Source: Brasenia schreberi | Lineage: Eukaryota; Streptophyta; Magnoliopsida; Nymphaeales; Cabombaceae | Direction: 5' to 3' | Length of the DNA stretch: 64,000 nucleotides | Assembly (NCBI GenBank): GCA_036023115.1 | Contig: JAYKKT010000086.1 | Span: 14,585,501 to 14,649,500 of the forward strand | In this document: positions 41,040-51,804 of the stretch, piece by piece | How the letters are laid out: each line of letters begins with the position of its first letter | Numbering within the stretch: position 1 is the first letter of the stretch | Notes under the pieces: generated by a model | The model's input: only the letters and a program-made list of their open reading frames with translations | The model's database searches: none | Told to the model about the DNA's origin: nothing | Made by a program: the position numbers and the translations under genes

Positions 41040-41290
41040 CACCCAAATTGAAATTGTACCCACTCTTCTTTCATAAAAGTAAAACTCACGCGAATTGAAA
41101 GTGCATTCACTCTACGTTCACGAAAGTAAAACTCTTGCGAATTGAAAGTGCATTCACTCTATGTTCACGAAAGTAAAACTCACGTGAATTGAAAGTGCAT
41201 TCACTCTACGTTCACTAAAGTAAAACTCATACGAATTGAAAGTGCAACCACTCTTCTTTCATGAAAGTAAAACTCACGCGAATTGAAATA
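41040..41290. repeat. 47-bp tandem repeat in LTR G
   Basis: About five copies of a 47-bp unit containing AAAGTAAAACTCACGCGAAT and GAAAGTGCATTCACTC. Confidence 0.85.
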
Positions 41291-41369
41291 CATATACTTG
41301 CTTAAGAAAAGAGGGGTTCGAAGTATGGAATGTTTATAATGTATATTGAGGTAGAGAGCGGAAAGGCTC

Positions 41370-41545
41370 GAGTGCATGTGAGTGTAAAGAGCGAAAAAGC
41401 TCAAGTGCTCGTGGGTGCGATCGTGTTCATCCACCAGTTAAGAGCGAAAAGGCTCAAGTGCTCATAGGTGCGATCGTGTTCATCCACCAATTAAGAGCGA
41501 AAAGGCTCAAGTGCTCATGGGTGCGATCGTGTGCATGCACCAATA
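41370..41545. repeat. 53-bp tandem repeat with GAGC hairpins in LTR G
   Basis: Three copies of a unit containing AGAGCGAAAAGGCTCAAGTG and GGTGCGATCGTG. Each contains a GAGC...GCTC inverted pair. Confidence 0.85.
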
Positions 41546-42155
41546 TTACAACATGGGGGAGGCTTCGCTCCATTAATATAACCCCGTTCTGAATTGAATT
41601 TAATGAAGAAAATGGTATGAAATCAAAGTTTTAAGAACTTACAAGTTTTTTTCTTCAATCGAGCCCTTGGTTCAATTCATTTGGTTCACTCGAGCCCTTT
41701 GGTTCGGTTAGATGCAGCCCTCTTACCGAGCCCCCTTGGTCGAGCAGTCGGGTCCTCCACTTGTCGAGCCCCCCTTGTAGAGTAGTCGGGTCCTCCACTT
41801 GCTGAGCCCCCTTGATCAGCCGGGTCCACTTGTCGAGCCCCCCTTACTGAGCAATCGGGTCCTCCAAGGTGCAGCCGCCTTAACGAGCAACCGGGTCCTC
41901 CACTTGCCGAGCCCCCCTTGGTCGAGCAGCCATGTCCTCTACTTGCCGAAACCCCTTGGTCGAGCAGCCGGGTCCTCTACTTGCCGAGCCCCCTTGGTCA
42001 GTTGGGTCCTCCCTTTGGTCAAGCCTTGAGTTTAGGCACTCACCTCATCGTGCTTCAAGCCTTGGTCTCTTGCTCCTTGACCAATCCTTGTTCCACAAGC
42101 CCACCGCTCTCCTCTCTCCTTACTCCCAACCCCCTCTCAAGCCCCCCCACCCCCC

Positions 42156-42186
42156 CTCCCTTGGCCTTATTTATAGGCCAAGGGAG
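42156..42186 (-). promoter_or_regulatory. TATA box inside a perfect 12-bp-arm palindrome, LTR G
   Basis: Arms CTCCCTTGGCCT (42156-42167) and AGGCCAAGGGAG (42175-42186) surround a seven-base spacer. TATAAATAAG reads on the - strand at 42175-42166. Confidence 0.75.
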
Positions 42187-42844
42187 TGGATCTTTGGATT
42201 GGGTTTGGATCTTTGGGTCCAACCCGATTCAAAGGGTTCTTCTTTGGGGCATGGATCTGGATCTTTTGGTCTGGATCCAATCCAAAAATTTTCTTTTGAG
42301 TACTTCTTTGGTGCATAAAATTGATGGTTTTTTAGCGGGTTCCAGTTCCTCGTTGACCCGATTTTAGACTAGGTTTTTCCCAGTCCTTTTGATCGACCAA
42401 TTTCTTGCTTTCAGAACTTTTTGATGTTTGGTTTTGATCTTTCTAGCCCCGTCTTGAGCTTTCACTTGATGAGGTTGATTCCAGATTTTAAAGCGAACAC
42501 TGATTCCCGTTTCTACAAGCCTGGTCTTTGATTTTTAACGGCTTCATCAGGGTTTTGGTTTTATTTTATATTTTTAAAGTTGAACTTGCCTTTTGAAATG
42601 GACACCGGATTCGATCTTTCGTCTCGCTTTTATCTCGAGCCGGATTTTGGCTCGAGTTTTACCTGTTCGTTTGAGTTGTTTTGCAATCCATGGGTTTTTT
42701 ACTTGAATTTAAAACCTTTATTTTAAAATATTTTCTGAAAAGATTTAAACTTTAAAATTTTGGGGTTTTAAAAGTTTAAAAAAGTTGTAAGCTGGTTTTT
42801 GAAATTCAGGAGTTTTTAAAACATCCCCATTTTAGGTGTTTACA

Positions 42845-43115
42845 TATGGCTAAGGTGAGTCCAATTTGGTCTAGTTAAGGTCACTTGGTTAGAGATAGAC
42901 CACGAGTCATGGATAGCCTAGGTGAATCAAGTCTAGGCTTTGATCAAATTCAACTAGGTTAGGTTGGTGAGGCTACCTACTTGGTTTGGTCTTTGATGGG
43001 GCCCTACCTTGACTTGATTTGATCCACTTCCTTGATCTGTATCTTAATCTACATTAGCTTGATATTGGCTTGATGTGGGCTTTGCTCAATCGTCGCCTTG
43101 ATCTTCGCTCCCATC
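42845..43115 (-). repeat. LTR F, continuation after solo LTR G
   Basis: It begins with the second TATGG, followed by GCTAAGGTGAGTCC. It is TTGGTC/TTGATC-rich and is cut again at 43116 by the LTR of H. The rest would lie beyond the right end of the window. Confidence 0.55.
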
Positions 43116-44499
43116 TGTAGATATAAAATTTTCACTCCAAACCTATGTAGAGACTTGAAGCAATCCTTTCAACTCTACTTCATGTGTGAGCATATCAGCT
43201 AGTTTCTAAAAACTATCAAAATTATGAATTCGACTTGTCGATTGTGGATAAGTGGGCTCTTTTCGCTTTATACCTTCTTCAACCGATGCTCAAGGGTAAG
43301 CCTAAGCGCTTTAAGGATTTCAAATGAGCTGGTAATATTTCAAATTCATGAAAAAATAGGGTGTTGAAAATGATAAATTAGTGCACTTGGTTTTCAAGTT
43401 AAAAACTCACAAGTTTTGAAAAACAGAAACTTGTTCTGTTTTCAGGACTTTTTCCCAAATTGTTTTGAGTGACTTAGAGACCTCTAAAATTCATCATAAT
43501 TTTAAAGGATAGAGCTTGAAATGTGAGATTCCAGGACACCATTTGCTTTTGAATTTGGGATTGGGATGATACAAAATTAATTTGGCAAAATGCGTATGCT
43601 CAGACACTCGAAATTGTTCTGTCACAGAAATACAAAGACCTAAAGATAAGCCTATATCTCAGTGCTCAGAGTTCTAAATTTAGTGCACTTAGTATTGTTG
43701 GAAAGCTATAGATGTTAGATTTCCAATAAACCAAGAATCACCAATTTTGGATATCTGCCGACAGAGTTATGGGATGAATACTAGATTCTATTGCAGGGAA
43801 ACAGAGTTGATAAACAGTTTTCAGAAATTACCCTAATTTTGCATAGCTTTAATTACGTGGTTTCACGGCTCTAAAATTCTTGAAAATTTTATTGTAAGTG
43901 GGCTTGTGTGTAGATATAGTGTGCAAAATTTTAGAGTAATTGGAGCAGGGGTTCGGCAATGAAAAATCAAACAATTATCATATATAGTGATGCTGAAAAT
44001 CAAATTTTAGGTTTTTATAATATACATGATGCAAAACTCACACGAATTAAAGTGCAACAACACAACATCCTGAATCAAATTGCTGAAGAGAAATGAATTG
44101 AAATATAACTAATAGCTTAAGCATAGAGGAGATCAGAAGATATAGAATGTTTATAGCATATAGAGAGGTAGAATTAAGAACACAAACACATAGAGTGTAT
44201 AAGCAAAGGAAAGGGAAATTTCAGCACATGTACTTTTATTACATCTCATTTGAATACAAAGCTCCATTAATACAACCCCTTTTGAATTGAATATGAAGAA
44301 GAGATGGAGATGAATCAAGTTAGAGCAATACTTACATGGATTCCCAAGAGCCCGGCCTCCAATGGTGGTGAACGGCCCTCTCCTTCCCTCTTTTCACTCT
44401 TCTTTCTCATTCAAACCAAAGTGGCAGCACTTGCCTTGATCCTAGCACTCTCTTCCCTCTCTAAACCTCTCCCTAGCATACTACAATCTCTCACAAAAT
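43116..44499 (-). repeat. Element H 3' LTR, U5-proximal part
   Basis: Starts TGTAGATATAAAATTTTCAC, identical in pattern to the 5' LTR edge at 63599. The U5 module is at about 43188-43310. It breaks off near 44499 inside the leader, before the TATA region, where the truncated LTR of element I begins. The H LTR resumes at 55011. Confidence 0.75.
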
Positions 44500-46831
44500 T
44501 GCAATATGGCCTTAACTAAGGTCTTGGGAGTAAGAGCGAAAGTTCAATGTGTGTGAGTGTAAAATTGAAATACTACGCACACAACTTGAAGTAAAACACT
44601 CCAAAACGAAATTGCAATAGGCCCTTACTAGGGTCTTGAAAATAAGAGCTAAAGCTCAATGTGTGTGAGTGTGAAAATTGAAAGACAACACACACAACTA
44701 AAACAAAAACCCATGCAACTTAAATTATATACGTATAATTATATCTTAAGGGCTGATTAGGCCCATGTGTGTGTCAAAATCGTGTGCAGCTAAGAGCGGA
44801 ATAGGCTCAAGTGCACGTGTGTGTGGGTGTGCCAAACCACATTATTACAAGCGGGGGGAGACAACGCTCCATTATTACAACCCCATATCAAATTTAATTA
44901 AGCATAAGCAAGTCTATAACAAGGACCGAGTTAGGCACTTACGTATAGCTGGTCCGGGTGTGACTTGCTTGCGCTTGGGCTGGTGAGTCACCTTGGGCTG
45001 CAAGAGGGAGCTCCTTGGAAGGGCGCGGCAAGGGAAGGTGCTGGCCGGATGGCAAAGGTACAGCGGGTGGGTGGCGCCTTGGCACTAGCCGAGTGATGGG
45101 GGCTGCCTTGGCTGGGGTAGGGTTGCTTAGGGAAGGTAAGGGGAGCTAGTTGGGGTGCGTCACTAAGGCGTGGGGTAGGTCTTAGGGAGAGGTAAGGCTA
45201 GGTGTGTAAGTTAGGGGCTGTCTAAGGAAGGAGGAGGGACAGGTGGTGCAATCGGGTGATGCTGACCGAATGGATGGAAGGTGGCAGGTGGTGGCTAAGA
45301 ATGGAGGGGGAGTGAAGAAAAGGTGGCGTTGAGAGGGGGGTACTAACCGAGATGAAGATTGGCCGAAGGGTGAAGGTGGCGGGTGTCAAGGTGTAGCCGG
45401 GTGGAAGGTATGTTGCAGGTGCAACCGGTGGCGTGGAGTGGAGCTGGCCGGGGAATGGAGGTGGCATGGAGTGGAGCTGGCTAGGTTCCAAGGGGGGAGC
45501 AGGTGAGAGAAAGGGATGAGAGAGGAGAGGAAGGGCTGAATTGCCCAAGCATTTCATGCAAAACCCGCCCACTAGGGGGGGGGGGGGGGGGGTTATAGGT
45601 TTTTGTGGGTCGGTTTGGGCTGGTATTGGGGATGGTGGTTTGGGGGTATGGTGGTGGTGGTTAGGGGATATGATGGGCTGGGTATTTAAGTGGGCCAGAT
45701 ATTTATCTTAGGTGGTTTAGGGATATGGTGTGCTAGGGATTTAGGTGGGCTGGTTTAGTGATTTAGGGCTTAGCTAGGTGGGTTGGGCTTAGGGTGAGGT
45801 TTAGTGGAGTGGGTTAGGTGTTTAGGCTAGGATTAGGGTGAGGTTAGGAGAATTAGGCTAGGTTTAGGGAAGGATTAGGAAAGTGGGTTAGGTTATTAGG
45901 GAAGGATTAGGGAAGTGGGTTCGGTGATTAGGCTAGGATTAGGTCGGGATTAGGGGGAAATGGCTAGGTAAAGGGGATTAGGCTTATGATTAGGGTTAGG
46001 AGCATCCCTTTGCATGGCCCATTGACCTAGTTGCATCAAGTTGGTGCAGCCCTAGGTTAGGTGTAGGTGCATACAAGCTTAAACCCACACTCATTAGACT
46101 AACCCACATGATTAACCCAAAACTTGACACACAAGTCAAGCTTAACACATTTTACTCATATCTTATCCTCCCCATTCTCTCTCATACCCAAGATTTCCAC
46201 GTGATTTTCTTGTGGGCCCCACCTCCATTTATGAGAAGGTGATGTGGGCCATGGATGTGGATATTGGATTGGATCTTTGGATCCAAATCCAAATCCAAAT
46301 CCACATACATGTTTGGATTGGGATCTGGATATATATGGTCCAGATTCGATCCAAATCTGGTTTCTGACTCCTTTAGGGTATGTTCGAAACGAACAGTTTG
46401 TACGGGGCCTGACAGCATCAGTATTCCATCTTGCGTTGGGTCTTCGCCAACATTGTCGTCCGCTTCTGTTTTTACCTTCCGGAGATGATTTCAAGCAGTT
46501 CGTTGATAACAGGAGCTTGGATGCTCGAGATTCTAGGGATGAATCTAATACGAGAGTTGATGTGTCGGGCTCGACATGTGCTCTGGTTCCAAGCTCTCTT
46601 TCGCTCTCCTGGTCTTGCTTTCATCAGGCCAAGTCGCTTTGTGAGGTTTCAAAACATCTTTTAAAAGGTTTTAAAACTATATTATACATATTTTAAAACA
46701 TATATAGTTTAAACATATATACAGGGTTTGCCTAGAAGGCTCTTGGGTTTCTAGACTCAAAATAGCCCTTTGGGGCAGCTTTTACAAAACCAGGTGTTTT
46801 GGGCAAATCGTGGGATGTTGGGGTGTTTACA
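44500..46831 (-). repeat. Element I 3' LTR (U5 end deleted)
   Basis: Matches 52698-55010 of the 5' LTR. It begins abruptly at TTGCAATATGGCC inside the hairpin-repeat array. It contains the GTAATAA-GGAG-CTCC block (44845-44885), a G-run (45575-45592), a TTTAGG-rich leader (45600-46010) and a CATAAATGG TATA-like box at 46228-46236 (- strand). ORFs at 45222-45572 and 46156-46696 are LTR low complexity. Confidence 0.85.
45575..45592. repeat. Run of 18 G in element I 3' LTR
   Basis: The matching site in the 5' LTR (53780-53791) has 12 G, and B has no such run. Length may be uncertain in the assembly. Confidence 0.8.
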
Positions 46832-47991
46832 GATGCCCCTCTTTGGCATTATCCAAATTGATTTGGATAATGGCAAAGACAACAATACCCCTTTCGATGT
46901 CTCCCTAGATCTATCCACGAAAATATGGGATCGTCCCAGTCTTTAGCAAAATCTCACTTTTAAAAACCCTAGTAGGAGGAGATATCACGCCAAAGGGATT
47001 TGTATGGAATCTGGTCCTAAAATGGGATCATGTTTATGCAAGTGCCATGCGTGGAAATGCAGATGCATGACATGGGTGGGGTGCCAAGAGTGGCGACCTC
47101 CTAGAGACCAGATATGGTCGAACTCTTGAGACTTACAAGGCCTACTGCTCTAAGTGAGCAGATCCTATGCTGTTCGATGTTCGATTTTTCAAAATCTATT
47201 TACAAAAGGGAAAACTGTCTTGAGTCTCAATCCTAAGGATCTCGAGCTCTTCGTGTTTGCCTTTGCTTGAGTCTTGACACTCGCTAATCTAGCAGAGGTT
47301 TTATAAGAAAACAAACTATATTTCAAGATTCCTACATCCTACTCAAAACGTTGAATTCTCAAACAAAATGAAATTCAAGTAAGTAAATCCTATTTTTACT
47401 TTAGGATTCCTCGAAATGAACCATGTTTTACTTGGGATAAGCCAGGGATGGGGAAAGAGATACCACGGTCCCTTCTGAAGCGCCCCGTGGTTTAAGGTAT
47501 AGAAGGCGAAAAACTGTTCTTTTTGAGCTTTTTCGCCTCTTTTTCCTTTTTTTCATAGAGGGTCTTCCTTTGGGTGTATTTTTTCTTTAATCCCTATTTT
47601 TTGCAAGAGAATCGAATTATCCTTTTTGGTCCTGGTTTCTTTCTTTTGGAAAGAGACTTTGGATGGGAAATTCCCTTTATTTTGGCTGTGTTTTCCTTTT
47701 AGAAGGAGAAGAGAAAAGGGGAGGACTTATCCCAAGGTCACACTCGATCCATTCCAGATCAGCCTATTTAGAAATAGCATGTACTACTTGCAAGTATCTT
47801 GCTATATTGAACTAGGCCTTTCTTTGTAAGAAGAAGGATTTTGAAATGTAACCACGATTTGGAAGACTCCACTCGTTCACAAGTGCGAATTCTCTCACTC
47901 AGGGTAACACGATTTGCCTTTGAACCTTACTTTCAAAGTTTTAAAGCAGCTATCCCTAAGGGTTTTCGAAAATGGGAATTAAATCCAAATC
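46832..47991 (-). other. Element I 3' non-coding region with PPT
   Basis: Directly inside the LTR is GATGCCCCTCTTTGGC, the PPT in complement. It is part of a palindrome at 46841-46878 (core ATCCAAAT-TG-ATTTGGAT). The CCACGG (47463-47468)/CCGTGG (47485-47490) inverted repeat is perfect here. No coding frame. Confidence 0.7.
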
Positions 47992-48816
47992 CTATACATA
48001 ATACTTCTTTAAGTATTGAATGTTGATAGGATCTGCTAAATTCCTACCTTCTACATCGATCAACCAATACGAGTTGTTCGTGGTGGTTGCACGTACAACA
48101 TAGGGTCCATCCCACTTCTAAGTGGATGTGGGTCACGATAGTGGATGATTTTCAAAACCAGATCCCCCACTTCAAAGTGACGAGGTCTCATGTGTTTGCC
48201 ATAATGTCGGGCTATCCTTTGCCGGTATGCATGAGCATGATCCATAGCAAGGAGTCGCCTCTCATCTAGCAAATCTAGTTCGGCCATCCTAGCGTGCTGA
48301 ACCATCTCTAGGGGGAGGTCGAGTGCGATGGATGTATGGAATGAATGCAATTGTGTATGAATGGGAAGAATGACATTTGTGCCATAGACCAATTCGAATG
48401 GTGTGGCATTCATGGGAGTCCGGATGGAAGTCCTATAAGCCCATAAGGCTTCATTCAGCTTCTCATGCCACGTCCTACCCTTCTCTAAAGTCTTCTCACA
48501 AAAGACCTGGTTTTACACTTAGAATTTCAATTGATTTCGAAATCTTTGGCCTGACTATGCAGATGACGTTTCTTTCGAAATCCTTTTCTTTTTCTGAAGT
48601 CTTACCAGGAGCCGCTATGTACAAAATCTTTTTGGTATTTTATAGATTTTCAATTTTTTTGTGTTTTTGCAAAACAAGTACTTTAGGAACTATACAAACT
48701 ACTCTATTTTCGAGTTTTTGATTTTCCAATGTTTTTGGTTTTTGCAATTTTTCCATTTTTTCGATTTTGAGTTTTTCAAATGTTTTTGTATTTTTATAAA
48801 AGGGATCTTCCATCAT
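47992..48816 (-). pseudogene. Internally deleted pol of element I
   Basis: It starts ATGATGGAAGATCC at 48816, keeps the Lys-rich N-terminal repeats to about 48500, then jumps at about 48490 to the integrase C-terminal part (EGRTWHEKLNEALWAYRTS, GTNVILPIH, GDLVLK, ending KKYYV at 47992). Compared with B, about 2.9 kb is gone, covering RT, both RNases H, and the integrase zinc finger and core. Stops are also present. No enzyme activity is possible. Confidence 0.85.
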
Positions 48817-48841
48817 ACCTACAAAGGTAAAACACTACGGG

Positions 48842-51690
48842 TTAGACTCGGAATAAGAGGTCTAAATCGTAGGTTTCTTCTAGGGTAGGCTCCAGGGCAC
48901 CCTTGACCCAGGTGGTCACAAGGGGTGGCTCTGGTGGTATTTTGGGGGTATAGTCGATCCCATATCAGCTTGGGTTGGTCCTAGGAAGGATTGGCTCTAG
49001 GAGACCCTGGTTTTGTGCCCCTAGACTTTTATAGGGTGTATAGCCCATGTTCAACAGCATGTTCCACGATTTTTTGTTTTTTAAAAAATTTGAATACAAA
49101 TCGTCCATATCATGCACGTATAGCTTTTTGTCCAGGGGTTTTGAAAATAAGGGATGTTTGGGTCTTCCTAGAAGGGTCAGGATTTTGAGGGGGGTAGGCT
49201 TGGGTGGCCCATTCACATACACAACCTTCCTAGGGTTTTCTAACACGAGCCTTGGTGGCTCAACCATGGTCTGCCCCAAGTTAGCCTCATGGGCCTGGGA
49301 ACTCGACAAACAAGAGGAGTTTATGATCCCCTGAGGCTGAGGGTGACTCTCACCTAGGATCACCACGACTTGGTCCCTGAAAGGGATCTTGACACACCTG
49401 TGGAAGGTGGATGGCACAGCGCACAAGTTGTGTATCCAGGGCCTTCCCAACAACAGGTTATAATGGGGGTGGATGTCCAAGACATGGAACACCCCTGTGT
49501 GTGTGATCCCTCCCATTTTCATAGGGAGTTCGATCAATCCTAAGGGTCTAGATACATTCCCATCGTATCTAGTGATAACGATGGGACTTGGGTTCACAGA
49601 AGTCAAGGTGACTCCGATTTGATACGCCACATGAAGTAGAAGGATGTTGAGCCCTCCTCCCCCATTGACAAGGCACCTGTCCAAAGAGTGGTTATTCAGA
49701 ACCACCTCGATATGCAGGGCCTAGTTATGGGACTCGTAGGGTCTATCTACATCATCTTCCGAGAAAGTGATGGGCGATTTTGCTCCTATTGATGCCACTT
49801 GGTCAGACAGGGATTCAGGGGTTATGTTCGAACTAACCTTAGCTCTTTCTAGAATTTTCTCTAGTACGAGTCTATGCCTAAGCGAAGTTTGTATTAGCTC
49901 TAGGATGGACATGTGGATAGGAATCTTTGAAAGATGGTTTTCGAAATCATAAGGGTTTAAAACGATTTTCCCATTGTCTGCTTTTGGCAGAACTCTAGGA
50001 ATACATGCTTTTGAGGGGCCAGGCACACTGACCACCTTTTTAGCACTTTGTAGGTGCGGGGGTTGATAGATCCTTCCGGATCTTGTTACTTCCCCACGAC
50101 CAACCTAGGGTTCGCACCTAAAATGGCTCTAACCGTGAGTTTTGGAGCACCTTGAATCTTTAAAACTAGTTTAGCCGGGGATTCAGCTCTTAGTGGTCCC
50201 CGGATGATTACTTGGGCGGGTTTCTTGTAAAGTACAAGAGTAGACGCACAAGTAGATCGACCAGACTCTGATGGATGCACTAGATCTTTTGAAAATGTGA
50301 GGGTACATACCTATTTTCCTTTCCCACTGCTACTGACGTGCTTGGGAAAGGGTTCTTTAAAGATAGCTTGAGCTGGCTTGGGTTCCTCAGTAACCTGGAG
50401 CTGGCCCTCCGCTATCAAGTTCTCAATCTTATTAAGGAGGGAGAAGCACCGCCTTGTATCATGGCCTTTAAGCCGATGATACTTGCAGTACTTGTTTAAA
50501 AACTCTCCCTTCGAAGTGACTCCCTCAAAAATCTCGGGGAGTTCGATCATGCCTTGGGCAAGTAGGAGGTCTAGGACCTCCGTCATAGGTTGCCCCAACG
50601 AAGTATACTCCCGTCTTTCGAAGGGCTTTTGAAAACTCCTCTCCTTTTTATTATCAGCTTTTTCGAAAGCCTTTGAAGCACTTGCCGGGCTTGGATCCAC
50701 CCGGACATTGGCGATTTTATGGGGCTTTGCCCCTTTGTTCGCGGTGGATGGCCCATAGTTGATGGGCTTCTCCAAGCGATTTTTCACAATAGGATTTCCT
50801 TTCCATAAGTGGTCGTATATCCCTTTTTTCAAATTGGTTTCAAAAAGGGATGCTTTTTTTATCAACTTATGGAAAGTTGAGATTTCGTGAAGAGAGAGAA
50901 GGGTTTTTAACTCATTTTTAAAATTATTCAGGATGAGCATGACTGCGCATCCTTCGGATATTATCTCTCGCACTTGCCCTAAAAGGGACCTCCATCGAAT
51001 AATGAAGGCATGCATGTCTTCATTCATGCCTTGCTTTGTATCCCTTAAAGTGTTTAAAGTCGGCGTGACTTCTACGTTATGTGCAAATCTTTGCATAAAG
51101 CAGTTCGCTAACTCTTCAAAAGTAGTGAACTGGCTTAGATCATAGGAAGCTAGCCATTTGGCAGTTGTGCCTTTAAGGGATAAAGAGAACCAATACACCC
51201 ATTTCATCGAGTCCTTTTTCTTCTTCTAGGCTCGACGTGAGAAAAGTTGCAAGTGAGAACTAGGGTCTCCCATGCCATCATACCGATGGAAGTTCGGTAT
51301 TTCATCATCACTGTCTGTTTCATAATCCATAGGTAGGAAATCAGACAGGGCGTAACTCCTTTTCTCTTTACTTTGCCCTTTTAGCAACTGCTGTAGGGCT
51401 TTACGGTCCTTTTGTGTGAAGGACTCGTGGTATTGGTTGCCTTCCATTACGGAGGCCTCTTTATGTTTGCGAGGTTTTTCAGATTTTTTCTTGGCCTTTT
51501 GTTCACCATTCAATGAACATGAATCGCCTGCTTCAGCCTCTTGGCTAAGAGCATCGATTTTGACCTCGAATTCTCTTTTCAAATCTTCTATCTCTTCTAG
51601 TTTGTTTTTATTTTTCAAAACTCTCCTAGAATGAGAACTTGATGCGCATGAGCCTTGGCTCGACACTTCACTTGGATTGGATTTCGACAT
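48842..51690 (-). pseudogene. Broken gag-protease of element I
   Basis: Closely similar to B over its full length, beginning MSKSNPSEVS at 51690 and ending DLDLLFRV. Lesions: TAG for His after FSRRA (near 51226), TAG after GKGK (near 50310), a one-base loss in a C-run near 50095, TAG in the HNQ motif (near 49720), and TGA near 48962. The protease active site reads LVNGGGG (Asp to Asn). The zinc knuckle CKYHRLKGHDTRRC and the G-patch-like NMGYTPYKSLG segment are still readable. Confidence 0.85.
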
Positions 51691-51781
51691 GCTTTCAAGC
51701 TTTCAAAAATCCTATGTATGAAGCACAAAAAAGAGTTAAAATGACACCTTTAGAAAAAATTTCGCCTTTCAAAAGACTCAC

Positions 51782-51799
51782 GTCCCACCGGGCGTGCCA
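51782..51799 (-). other. Primer binding site, element I
   Basis: Complement of TGGCACGCCCGGTGGGAC, five bases inside the 5' LTR edge at 51805. Confidence 0.85.
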
Positions 51800-51804
51800 A
51801 ATCC

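Larger units (their letters stand above)
40569..42844 (-). repeat. Solo LTR G with target duplication TATGG
   Basis: A 2276-bp LTR from TGTAGACATG (40569) to GGTGTTTACA (42844), flanked on both sides by TATGG (40564-40568 and 42845-42849). No internal sequence is present, so it is a solo LTR, the usual result of recombination between two LTRs. It carries the U5 module (40640-40775), 47-bp and 53-bp tandem repeats, a palindromic TATA box and a GGATCC/AATCC block (42185-42290). The Pro/Ser-rich ORFs at 41799-42367 are leader low complexity. Confidence 0.88.
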
